From Eubacteriales bacterium (lineage in GTDB: Bacteria; Bacillota; Clostridia; Lachnospirales; Lachnospiraceae), in assembly GCA_030536575.1 (NCBI GenBank), contig JAUNPS010000005.1:62001-126000 (forward strand): DNA of 64,000 nucleotides, in the 5' to 3' direction. This document shows positions 45,485 to 53,369 of the stretch, one piece after another. The translations under genes and the position numbers were made by a program. Position 1 is the stretch's first letter, and the number at the start of each line of letters is the position of its first letter. A model generated the notes under the pieces. The model had not been told where the DNA came from. It was given only the letters and a program-made list of their open reading frames with translations, and did no database searches.

Positions 45485-46147
45485 CTGTGATTCTAAAAGA
45501 TCGCTCTGTTCAATCTTTTGAAGATTTTGAATCGTATTCAGGATATGTCTCGTGGCCAGTTCGTCCGCCATATCCCCGTCCCCGTCCCGGATGGCCAGCA
45601 TAATGCTTTCGTGCTCCCGTGTGGAGCGCCCGGCCCTGGAACCGCTGGAAAGGGAATTCTTCCGGACTTTCTGGACGTACTGGTGCAGGTTTTTCAGCAG
45701 GTGCTCCAGCATTTTGCTCTGCCCGGCTTCGAACAGGATTTCGTGGAAACGGCTGTCCAGGAGCACGAGCTGTTCAAAATTCTGCTTCTTTTCGTGAAAT
45801 TGGGACAGAAGGATCACTTCTTCCATCTCTTCTAACTGCTCCTTCGTGATCCGTTCACAGGCCATCCGCGCGCAGAGGCCCTCCAGCCTGGCGCGGATCT
45901 GGTAGATATCCTTTACATCTTCCGGTGTGATCCCATTCACATAGGCGCCTTTATTCGGAATGATCGTCACCAGCCCTTCCAGTTCGAGCTGGCGCAGCGC
46001 TTCCCGGACGGGCGTCCGGCTGACCCCCAGTTCTTTTCCCAGGGTGATCTCCCGCAGTTCTTCCTCATGGCCATAGCGGCCGTTTAAAATATCGTCCCGG
46101 ATCGTGTGAAACACGCGGCTTTGTAAAGAATGCTGCTCTTCTCCCAC
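45419..46147 (-). CDS. GntR-family regulator (FCD subfamily) with C-terminus encoded by the insertion
   Basis: The 242-residue regulator starts with GTG at 46147 after GGAGGCAAAAAC. The N-terminal winged helix has RVFHTIRDDILNGRYGHEEE and LGKELGVSRTPVREALRQLE, the GntR signature. The FCD ligand domain covers about 85-215 with a predicted metal/ligand-site Asp/His set (LDSRFHEILFE, THILNTIQNL-type end). The last 21 residues (VTIQPVPEHSAA...NMIQE) and stop are encoded by the 142-bp element. It is the middle gene of the Re-citrate synthase - gntR - icd operon and is probably a repressor acting at the palindrome at 47591-47616. Activity after the tail change is unknown. Confidence 0.92.
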   Translation of the reverse strand: MGEEQHSLQSRVFHTIRDDILNGRYGHEEELREITLGKELGVSRTPVREALRQLELEGLVTIIPNKGAYVNGITPEDVKDIYQIRARLEGLCARMACERITKEQLEEMEEVILLSQFHEKKQNFEQLVLLDSRFHEILFEAGQSKMLEHLLKNLHQYVQKVRKNSLSSGSRAGRSTREHESIMLAIRDGDGDMADELATRHILNTIQNLQKIEQSDLLESQVTIQPVPEHSAAQVRKNMIQE

Positions 46148-46164
46148 GTTTTTGCCTCCTGTCG

Positions 46165-47556
46165 TTATGCGAGATCGTAATGCAGCTCTTCACAGCACCG
46201 GGCAATCACGCCGGTCAGCTCCTCGTCGGTGATTACGGTCACGCGTCCTTCTTCGTACTGCTGATCAACCCACGCTTTTACCATCGCAACCAGCGGCGTG
46301 TCCTTGGAGAGCTTCTTCTCATCCGTCAGATGGTAATAGCTGTTGATCCAGTGTGCAATCCCGGCAAGGCCCGATGTATTGGATACGGATACCAGCGCCG
46401 GCCTGTTCAAAAACTTATCCGTATCAAATATATTATAAATCTCTTCATTTTTCAAGAGGCCGTCTGCATGAATCCCGGCGCGGGTCACATTAAAGTTCCG
46501 TCCCACGAAGGGCGTCCGGGAAGGAATCCGGTAGCCGATCTCCTTTTCGTAGTATTCGGCGAGTTCGGTGATGACTGTGGTATCCATGCCGTCCAGGCTT
46601 CCGCGAAGCTGGGCGTACTCGAAAACCATGGCTTCTAACGGGGTGTTTCCAGTGCGTTCGCCGATGCCAAACAAAGAGCAGTTTACGCCGCTGGCGCCGT
46701 AGAGCCAGGCGGTGGTGGAATTGCTGACGGCTTTGTAGAAATCGTTATGGCCGTGCCACTCGATCAGCTCCGAGGGGACGCCCGCATGGGTCATGATGCC
46801 GTAGATGATGCCCGGAACAGAACGGGGGATCACCGCGCCCGGATAATTGACGCCGTAGCCCATGGTGTCGCAGCAGCGCACCTTGATCGGAATCTGGTAG
46901 CGTTCCATCAGATTCATCAGTTCCAGGCAGAAGGGGATCACATAGCCGTAAATATCGGCGCGGGTGATATCTTCTAAGTGGCAGCGGGGGCTGATACCGG
47001 TTTCCAGGCATTCCTTTACAATGCTTAGATAGTGCTCCATGGCCTGTTTCCGGGTCATTTTCATCTTATAGAAAATATGGTAGTCGGAGCAGCTCACCAG
47101 GATTCCCGTTTCTTTTAAGCCGATTTCCTTTACCAGTTCGAAGTCTTTTTTGCTGGCCCGAATCCAGCTCGTGACTTCCGGGAAGGCGTAGCCGCGCTCC
47201 AAACATTTGTACACGGCATCCCGGTCTTTCTTGCTGTATAGGAAGAATTCACACTGGCGGATTTTCCCGTTCGGGCCGCCCAGGCGGTGGAGGTAGTCGT
47301 AGATGCGCACGATCTGTTCGGTGGTGTAAGGTGCGCGGGACTGCTGGCCATCCCGGAAGGTGGTGTCGGTGATCCAGATTTCGTCGGGCATGTGATGAGG
47401 GACAATGCGGTCGTTGAAGGCTATTTTCGGGACTTCGTCGTAGGGAAACAGGTTCCGGAATACATTGGGTGTTTTGACGTCCACCAACGGGTACATGTGT
47501 TCTTCGAGCTGGAGCAGGTTGGTGTGTTCGTTCATTTTTACGCGGCGGTTCTCCAT
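46165..47556 (-). CDS. Re-type citrate synthase (isopropylmalate-synthase-like)
   Basis: The 463-residue HMGL-like protein contains IWITDTTFRDGQQSRAPYTT at the start, EVTSWIRASKKDFELVKEIG, SPRCHLEDITRADIYGYVIP, WHGHNDFYKAVSNSTTAWLY and NVTRAGIHADGLLKNEEIYN. It resembles 2-isopropylmalate/homocitrate synthases, but the order and the neighbouring icd match the Re-citrate synthase of anaerobes such as C. kluyveri and C. acetobutylicum. Those lack the ordinary enzyme. It condenses acetyl-CoA and oxaloacetate. Homocitrate or citramalate synthase remains possible. The ATG at 47556 has AGGAG about 12 nt upstream. A second ATG 21 nt inside also could serve. It is the first gene of the operon. Confidence 0.82.
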   Translation of the reverse strand: MENRRVKMNEHTNLLQLEEHMYPLVDVKTPNVFRNLFPYDEVPKIAFNDRIVPHHMPDEIWITDTTFRDGQQSRAPYTTEQIVRIYDYLHRLGGPNGKIRQCEFFLYSKKDRDAVYKCLERGYAFPEVTSWIRASKKDFELVKEIGLKETGILVSCSDYHIFYKMKMTRKQAMEHYLSIVKECLETGISPRCHLEDITRADIYGYVIPFCLELMNLMERYQIPIKVRCCDTMGYGVNYPGAVIPRSVPGIIYGIMTHAGVPSELIEWHGHNDFYKAVSNSTTAWLYGASGVNCSLFGIGERTGNTPLEAMVFEYAQLRGSLDGMDTTVITELAEYYEKEIGYRIPSRTPFVGRNFNVTRAGIHADGLLKNEEIYNIFDTDKFLNRPALVSVSNTSGLAGIAHWINSYYHLTDEKKLSKDTPLVAMVKAWVDQQYEEGRVTVITDEELTGVIARCCEELHYDLA

Positions 47557-47590
47557 GGTTTTTCTCACTCCTGAATGTATAATCGTATTT

Positions 47591-47626
47591 TTGTATAATT
47601 GTATACAATTATACAAAGGTTGTCAA
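47591..47626 (-). promoter_or_regulatory. Promoter with a 26-bp perfect palindrome (probable GntR operator)
   Basis: On minus, TTGACA (47626-47621) and TACAAT (47603-47598) are exactly 17 bp apart, close to the sigma-A consensus. A perfect 26-bp palindrome (47591-47616; half-site TTGTATAATTGTA, centre between 47603 and 47604) covers most of the spacer and the entire -10 box. The core ATTGTATACAAT is like known operators of FCD-type GntR proteins. The regulator encoded two genes down is the natural candidate, giving autorepression. Confidence 0.75.
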
Positions 47627-47723
47627 TCCCCTTTTTCAAAAAAATCAATTTCTCCAAAGCCCTGCGCCTGATCATTTAACAGAATGCGGCTTATGGAATC
47701 AATCCGCGTGACAGAAAAGCAAA

Positions 47724-47750
47724 GAGCCTCCTTTTTTGAAAAGGCTGCTC
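47724..47750 (-). terminator. Possible terminator after the PIN toxin gene
   Basis: On minus, GAGCAGCCTTTT pairs with AAAAGGAGGCTC around a short loop with an internal 2x2 mismatch, followed by TTTGCTTTT. The T-tract is imperfect, so it is probable only. Confidence 0.5.
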
Positions 47751-47775
47751 TCTCTGCTTCCTTGTACGCATTTCT

Positions 47776-48186
47776 TTACTTTTCTAAAATCTCCATCATC
47801 TCTGCCGGGGTAACGATAAAATCCCTGACCGGATAATGCTTCTGATTTCCGGTCACCAAATACGCGCCATCCTCCCGTTTTTCCATAGCCACTTCATAAA
47901 AGATCAGATCATCCAGATCAATCAGGATTTCCCCGGTCGGCTGCGGAAACACCTCAATCCCATATCGCTTTACCGCTGAAAGGACGGTACGGATCAAATC
48001 CTCCGATAAGTGAAATTTGGGACGGTGCAGAACTTCTTCGTACTCTTCCAGAATTTCTGCATGGTATAAAGGCGTAAAGCGCCCGCTCAACATTGCCCGC
48101 AGTACCCGGACGGTAGCCGCATCGTCCTTTTTTGACAGAAGGGCAGAAACAAGCACATTCGTATCGACAACTGCACAGCATCTCAT
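47776..48186 (-). CDS. PIN-domain toxin of a type II toxin-antitoxin pair (COG1569 type)
   Basis: The 136-residue PIN-domain protein has AVVDTNVLVSALLSKKDDA (first acidic residue D8), HAEILEEYEEVLHRPKF (glutamate), and IDLDDLIFYEVAMEKREDGA then YLVTGNQKHYP (acidic C-terminal set). This is the putative toxin PIN family, which acts as a ribonuclease. It overlaps the antitoxin gene upstream by 4 bp (ATGA). The partner is of RelB/DinJ type, which more usually sits with RelE-family toxins, so the pairing is mixed. Confidence 0.87.
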   Translation of the reverse strand: MRCCAVVDTNVLVSALLSKKDDAATVRVLRAMLSGRFTPLYHAEILEEYEEVLHRPKFHLSEDLIRTVLSAVKRYGIEVFPQPTGEILIDLDDLIFYEVAMEKREDGAYLVTGNQKHYPVRDFIVTPAEMMEILEK

Positions 48187-48497
48187 CCTTTCGTCGCCTT
48201 TCTGCCTTTTCGTTCCGCTCTGGCAGCACGAATTTCTTCGTTAATTTCCTCCAGGCTCATTTCCGGAACATCGGCCGCCTGCCTGCGCATTTCATCGAAG
48301 GCTTCCACTGCCTCCGCCCTTGTCACAACATTTTCAGGAAGCCTTGTAGAAAAAGGAATTCCTCTCGCGATCTTGATCTGCTTCATACACATCCGGAAAA
48401 CGGTCGGGATATCTGTCCCAAGTGCCTCGCAAATTTCTGCTACATCCTGTTTCAATTCTTTGTCAACGCGAAATTGTATCAATACCTGTTCGGCCAT
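48183..48497 (-). CDS. RelB/DinJ-family antitoxin
   Basis: The 104-residue protein has a ribbon-helix-helix start: VLIQFRVDKELKQDVAEICE and ALGTDIPTVFRMCMKQIKIA with RGIPFSTRLPE, the RelB/DinJ pattern, which binds DNA as a dimer and neutralises the toxin with its C-terminal half. A long charged C-terminus follows (MSLEEINEEIRAARAERKGR). AGGAGG precedes the ATG. It is the first gene of a two-gene operon with the PIN toxin. Its own promoter region carries direct repeats suited to autoregulation. Confidence 0.9.
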   Translation of the reverse strand: MAEQVLIQFRVDKELKQDVAEICEALGTDIPTVFRMCMKQIKIARGIPFSTRLPENVVTRAEAVEAFDEMRRQAADVPEMSLEEINEEIRAARAERKGRKATKG

Positions 48498-48537
48498 TTT
48501 CGTTCCTCCTATTCTTTTTCTATATATTTCATATATT

Positions 48538-48589
48538 TTTGTATGATATTTGTATGTTTTATTATATCTCTTTTCTTGAAAAAAGTCAA
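48538..48589 (-). promoter_or_regulatory. Promoter and repeats upstream of the RelB/PIN pair
   Basis: On minus, TTGACT (48589-48584) and TATAAT (48566-48561) are exactly 17 bp apart, a strong sigma-A promoter. Just downstream, CATACAAA occurs twice with an 11-bp start-to-start spacing (48556-48549 and 48545-48538), i.e. one helical turn, suited to an antitoxin operator. Confidence 0.7.
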
Positions 48590-48611
48590 TTCCGCCAAAG
48601 CCCCGCGCCCC

Positions 48612-49511
48612 TTACGCAAGCAGCCTCCCCACATGAATCTGCCCCCATCCCTGCTGATTCCTCGGCATCCCCAAATCCTCCGCCGTCTCCCTCAGCCGCA
48701 TCTTCACCTCCACATTCGTCAAATTCGGATACCTGGACAGCAAAAGCGCAATCGCCCCGGACACCACCGGCGTCGCCATCGACGTCCCGCTCTTCACCTG
48801 GTAAAAGAATCCCTTCCCGACCAGCTTCGGCGCACACGCCATGATCCCGGAGCCCGGCGCGCAGATATCCGGCTTGCAGATACACTCGTGGGTCGGCCCT
48901 CGCCCGGAATAGCAGGGCCGGACATCCCGTCTCCCCGCGGGCAGGCGGCAGTCATCCGACGCCCCCACCGTGATCACCTTCCGGCTGTTCCCCGGAACCG
49001 TGATGCTCATCGGCTCCGGCCCCATATTCCCGCCTGCTACCACCACCACGATCCCGCTGTCCCACGCCCGCTCCACCGCATCCAGAATCGTCCGGTCCAG
49101 CTCCTGATCCTCCTTCACCGTCCCCACCGAAATATTCATGATCCGGATTCCGTACTCTTCTTTTTTCTGAATCACCCACGCAATCCCCTTTTCCACATCC
49201 GAACGCATCCCATTCCCTTTCCGGTCTAACACCTTCACCGGAAGAATCCGGCAGGCCGGGGCGATCCCCGCATATTTCCCGGCGGACATGCGCCCGTCAC
49301 CGGCCAGAATGCCGCCCACATGGGTGCCGTGGGAGCTGTCGTCATAGCACATGCCCCGTTTGCGGAGGATATCCTGAAAGCCCGCGACCCGCCCGGTAAA
49401 ATCCGGATGTAGGAAAAGGCCGGTATCCAGCACGGCCACGGTCACGCCCTGTCCAAAGAAACCCTTTTGGTAGGCCTCCTGGGCGTGTACGGCTTTTCTT
49501 ACCCGATCCAT
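48612..49511 (-). CDS. S8-family subtilisin-like serine protease, probably cytoplasmic
   Basis: The 299-residue protease shows the complete catalytic set: D29 in VAVLDTGLF, H61 in SSHGTHVGGILAG, N162 in VAGGNMG and S244 in SGTSMATPVVSG. There is no signal peptide and no long prodomain: the sequence starts MDRVRKAVHAQEAYQKGFFG and goes straight into the catalytic fold. That suggests an intracellular or AprX-like enzyme. The ATG at 49511 is preceded by AAGGAG with 8-nt spacing. The open frame upstream to 49604 was rejected. The terminator at 49655-49683 isolates it from the pseudogene upstream. Confidence 0.92.
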   Translation of the reverse strand: MDRVRKAVHAQEAYQKGFFGQGVTVAVLDTGLFLHPDFTGRVAGFQDILRKRGMCYDDSSHGTHVGGILAGDGRMSAGKYAGIAPACRILPVKVLDRKGNGMRSDVEKGIAWVIQKKEEYGIRIMNISVGTVKEDQELDRTILDAVERAWDSGIVVVVAGGNMGPEPMSITVPGNSRKVITVGASDDCRLPAGRRDVRPCYSGRGPTHECICKPDICAPGSGIMACAPKLVGKGFFYQVKSGTSMATPVVSGAIALLLSRYPNLTNVEVKMRLRETAEDLGMPRNQQGWGQIHVGRLLA

Positions 49512-49654
49512 CCCCAAAACTCCTTTTTTCTTTAACTTATGCGCAAGGAAAGATTTTCGTTTCCCCGTTGCCGCGGCATCTGTGCTTCGCTTCAGTTCGC
49601 ACAAAACGCGTGCCGCCGTGACACCGCGCCACCAGATAGGACTCGTCCTCCACG

Positions 49655-49683
49655 AAAAAAGCCCCAGGCATTTCGCCCAGGGC
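49655..49683 (-). terminator. Intrinsic terminator between the pseudogene and the subtilase gene
   Basis: On minus, GCCCTGGGC...GCCTGGGGC (49683-49661) folds into a GC-rich hairpin followed by TTTTTT (49660-49655). It lies 9 bp after the end of the decayed gene. Confidence 0.8.
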
Positions 49684-49691
49684 CTCTCTCA

Positions 49692-51064
49692 TTATTCGCT
49701 TTCGTCAATCCATCCTAATCCGTTGATAAACAGCCACGCCCAACGCTGATGGTCATCCCAGTTAGAAGTCTCCGTCAGGATATACCCCGGCGCAGCCGTC
49801 AGCTCTTCGCTCGGCACGATCATATTTCCGCCGGGGCTTCCGCCATAATTATATATCTTCGTAAACGCATAGGTGGTTCCCTCATAGCCTAATTCGATAG
49901 TTTCCGGATTTCCGGTCGTAAAAACCACATTCTCATGCAGGACAATATTCGAATCCTCTTCCCCGCTCGCCTCAAACCACGTGGCTTCTTCCTCATTCGG
50001 CGTCACATACTGTTCCCCGTTTTCATCTGCCGCGACAAAATATTCATAAGGATCATTCCGGTCGGCACCATATGCGTATAAACGCTGGCAATGTCATAGG
50101 ACTGAACAGCTGCTTCTGAAACGCCTTCCACCTTTTCCGGATTCACGGTAAGCTCCATCGTCGTATAAACCGGGGCAAAGGGCCAGTAAACCATATTGAC
50201 GGAAATCTGGGTTTCCTCCGCAGACGCGTACACCGTATATTCTTCATCCGGCGTCATCACATATTCATCGCCGTACTGGCTGTACATCACAACCTGCACA
50301 TCCCCGCTCTCCAGCGCTGACGCGTCGGTTCCTTCCGGCCAGGTCACATAAAAATTATCCGTTAAATAGTCGCAGACAATCGGTTTCTCCCCGTCTCCAA
50401 CCCAGGTCCAGACCGCCGTATCCGCCGCTTCCGGCTTTTCTTCCAGTTCAGCCTGCGCCGCTTCCGGGAGCACCAGGTCGTCATAACCGGCCGCTCCATT
50501 GCCCTGCTCTTCCAGAGGTTTCTCTTCGCCGCTGGGGGATTTTCTGGAAGAAAACTCCCGGCCGTAAATGTATACTTCCGCACGGAACTGGGCCGGTTCC
50601 ACTTCCACGCCGTCATACTGGATTCCGCTTACGGACAGGTTAAATACATAGTGCCCGTTTCCGTCGCCGCCGATGCAGCTCCATTCCATTCCGCCGTTCT
50701 CTACCGGATAATCGAAATTATTCCAGGTAAAGTCCCCATCCTGCAGATGATACGTAAACTGTCCGTTTTCCCAGCTTCCTTCCAGGGACGTACCGTTAAA
50801 AATCAGGTCGTTGACGTAATACGCGTCGCCTTCTTCCAGCGTCACGCAGGCATTGCTGCTGTCAATCTTCGAATCGTCGATCTCCGTCCCTTCTGCAAAA
50901 CTCAGCGTCAGGACTGCCGCCGATTCCGCATCATACGCGACATCTTCGCCTTCTTCCGCTTTCAGGGTAGAATAGCCGTGCGTATTCGCTTCCCCGTACA
51001 GGTTGCTTTCCACAGTCAGAACCGGCGCTTCTTCTGCGGATGCAGAAACGGAAACCGCCGCGTT
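49692..51064 (-). pseudogene. Decayed secreted protein gene (5'-truncated and frameshifted)
   Basis: The reading frame 50003-51064 is rich in Glu/Asp, Tyr and Gly with strand-like repeats (TLSFAEGTEIDDSKIDSS, YGDEYVMTPDEEYTVYASAE) and no cytoplasmic motif. Its readable start is AAVSVSASAEEAPVLTVES, the end of a signal peptide, immediately after a stop codon. So the start and hydrophobic core are missing. Near 50076 a one-base shift leads into the continuing frame (YGADRNDPYEYF, VTPNEEEATWF, NIVLHENVVFTTG), which ends at 49692. The stop that blocks the 5' side is the stop of the MATE gene itself. No family was recognised. Confidence 0.75.
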
Positions 51065-52456
51065 TCACGATTTTAAAGTTTGAAATATATTTCGAATCAA
51101 CACCAACGCAATCAAAAACGTCAGCAAATCCGACACCGGCATCGAATACAGCACCCCGTCCAGCCCAAAGAACACCGGCAGCAGCAGCGCAAATCCAACG
51201 CCAAAAACCACTTCCCGGATCAGCGACAGTACCGAAGACTGAAACGCCTTTCCGAGCGACTGCAAATAGATGAATGTCCCTTTATTAAAGGTCGCCATCG
51301 GCATCAGGCACAGATACGTCCGGAATGCCTTCACCGCAAACTCCGTATAATACGCGCTCTCATTGGCCGCGCCGAAAATCCCGATGAGCTGTTTCGGGAA
51401 ACATTCCACGATCAGAAGCGCGATGAATCCTACCGCAAGTTCCGCGATCAGAAGCTTTTTGAACAGCTCCAGCGCCCGGTCCATCCGCTTCGCGCCCACA
51501 TTGTAGCCGACCACCGGAATACATCCTGCCGCCAGCCCGACGGAGATTGAGATCACAATCTGGAAGAACTTCATCACAATCCCCACGACTGCCATCGGGA
51601 TCTGCGCATACTGGGCCTGGCTGAAAACCGCATCCTGCGCCCCGTATTTGACGATCATATTGTTGACCGCCGCCATCGAAGCCACCAGCGAAATCTGGGA
51701 GAGAAAGCTGGTAAAGCCCAGCGGGATAAATTTCTTCATCAGGCCGCCGAAAATCCCAAAGCTCTCCCGCTTCAAACGGATGGCCTTCATATGGCACAGA
51801 TACCACACCGCCAGCACCGCCGTAAACACCTGGCCCGCCACGGTCGCCACCGCCGCGCCCATCATGCCCCATCGGAACACAAAGATAAACAGCGGGTCCA
51901 GAATCAGGTTGATCACCGCACCGCCCACCGTGGAAGCCATGGCGAACTTGGGGCTTCCGTCGGAACGGATAATCGGATTTAACGCCTGCCCGAACATATA
52001 GAACGGGATTCCGATGGAAATAAAGGTAAAGTATTCTTTTGCCTGTGCGAACGTCTCGTCATTGACCCGGCCGCCGAACACGGTCAGGATCGGCTCCTGA
52101 AAAATCAGATACACCGCCGTCAGGACTGCGCTGACCAGCACGCATAAGACCACCGCGCACCCAATGCTTTTGTGCGCATCCTCTTTTTTGTCCGCCCCCA
52201 GGCAGATGCTGACAAACGCGCAGCATCCGTCGCCGATCATCACCGCCAGGGACAGGGCCACCACCGTAAGCGGGAACACCACATTGTTCGCGGCATTTCC
52301 GTAAGAACCCAGATAAGAGGCATTGGCGATAAAAATCTGGTCTACGATGTTATACAATGCCGCCACCAGCAGGGAAATAATGCAGGGCACCGCATATTTC
52401 CGCATCAATGTCCCGACTTTTTCCGTCTCCAGAAAGGAATTGGATTTCTGCTCCAT
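51065..52456 (-). CDS. MATE-family efflux transporter (MepA-like)
   Basis: The 463-residue membrane protein has about 12 segments. The start MRKYAVPCIISLLVAALYNI then VDQIFIANASYLGSYGNAAN, IPFYMFGQALNPIIRSDGSP and NLILDPLFIFVFRWGMMGAA match the MATE family (MepA/DinF-like), which exports cationic compounds by Na+ or H+ antiport. It is the last intact gene of the long cluster beginning at 61799, 3 bp after the MBL-fold gene. In that context it may export a product or toxic substrate. Its stop abuts the decayed gene. Confidence 0.92.
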   Translation of the reverse strand: MEQKSNSFLETEKVGTLMRKYAVPCIISLLVAALYNIVDQIFIANASYLGSYGNAANNVVFPLTVVALSLAVMIGDGCCAFVSICLGADKKEDAHKSIGCAVVLCVLVSAVLTAVYLIFQEPILTVFGGRVNDETFAQAKEYFTFISIGIPFYMFGQALNPIIRSDGSPKFAMASTVGGAVINLILDPLFIFVFRWGMMGAAVATVAGQVFTAVLAVWYLCHMKAIRLKRESFGIFGGLMKKFIPLGFTSFLSQISLVASMAAVNNMIVKYGAQDAVFSQAQYAQIPMAVVGIVMKFFQIVISISVGLAAGCIPVVGYNVGAKRMDRALELFKKLLIAELAVGFIALLIVECFPKQLIGIFGAANESAYYTEFAVKAFRTYLCLMPMATFNKGTFIYLQSLGKAFQSSVLSLIREVVFGVGFALLLPVFFGLDGVLYSMPVSDLLTFLIALVLIRNIFQTLKS

Positions 52457-52459
52457 CGG

Positions 52460-53359
52460 CTACTTTGCCCCTTTCTCATATACATTTCTGGAATCATACG
52501 TCACCTTGCACCCGGCATACTCCATTGTGAGCTGATACGGCTTCACATCATGTTTCCCCACAATATCCGGATAATGCGGCATACTGCGCAGGTACACCAG
52601 CTCGCCGTTCTCTCCGTACATCTGCCGGAGCGCCGGGCCTCCCTGGGGCTTTTTCCCCACATTTCCGGCCAGGATGTATTCCATATTTTCCATATACTTT
52701 CCGATCCAGTCCGCCTCGATCACGCCAAGCCCGGCACACAGGCGGTCGTATTCGTCCCTGCGCGCCCACAATTTTTTCAGATAACCGCAGAACCGCTCTA
52801 CGCTGCCGTTTAACGGTTTTCCCATCGGCATAATCTCATCCCCGGTAAACAGCAGGCGCTCCCGGCTGTCCAGCAGCGCGATGCTCCCCACCGCGTGATC
52901 CGGTATTTCAAAAACTTCCAGCTCCCGTCCACCCAGCCGGATTACGTCCCCTTCGGAAATCACCTGAACCGGATAATCCCTTGGAAAGACAATCCCTTCA
53001 AAACTTGGAAACGGAATCGTCGCCAGCGGTTTCGTGGCCGCGGACATAAACGCGCAGTCAAAATAGCAGTTATTCGCCGTATGGTCAAAATGGTCATGGG
53101 TGTTGACCACATTGCGAAGGGGCTTTTCCGTCAGGCTCTGGGCGTATTCCCGGATATTGCCCGCGCCGTAGCCGGTGTCGATCATCAGGGCTTCCTCATC
53201 CCCTTCCACCAGATAGCAGAAATCCCCGTCCGTGCGGATTTTCCAGGTTTCGGGCGCAATCTGCTCCGATTCGAAATAAGGCTCATCCATCGGAAGCCGG
53301 TTCCCTTTGTCATCCTGCAAAAGCACATCATGCTTGCATGAAAAATCAATTGCCTTCAT
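52460..53359 (-). CDS. Metallo-beta-lactamase-fold hydrolase
   Basis: The 299-residue cytoplasmic protein carries the MBL signature NTHDHFDHTANN (two-metal site) and further ligands in IPDHAVGSIALLDS and LFTGDEIMPMG. The family covers lactonases, glyoxalase-II-like and other hydrolases. The substrate is not visible. The ATG at 53359 follows AGGAAGAAAAG. The longer frame to 53455 overlaps the amidohydrolase and was rejected. It lies in the middle of a tightly spaced run (amidohydrolase 10 bp upstream, MATE 3 bp downstream), so it probably acts on an intermediate of that pathway. Confidence 0.88.
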   Translation of the reverse strand: MKAIDFSCKHDVLLQDDKGNRLPMDEPYFESEQIAPETWKIRTDGDFCYLVEGDEEALMIDTGYGAGNIREYAQSLTEKPLRNVVNTHDHFDHTANNCYFDCAFMSAATKPLATIPFPSFEGIVFPRDYPVQVISEGDVIRLGGRELEVFEIPDHAVGSIALLDSRERLLFTGDEIMPMGKPLNGSVERFCGYLKKLWARRDEYDRLCAGLGVIEADWIGKYMENMEYILAGNVGKKPQGGPALRQMYGENGELVYLRSMPHYPDIVGKHDVKPYQLTMEYAGCKVTYDSRNVYEKGAK

Positions 53360-53369
53360 CTTTTCTTCC

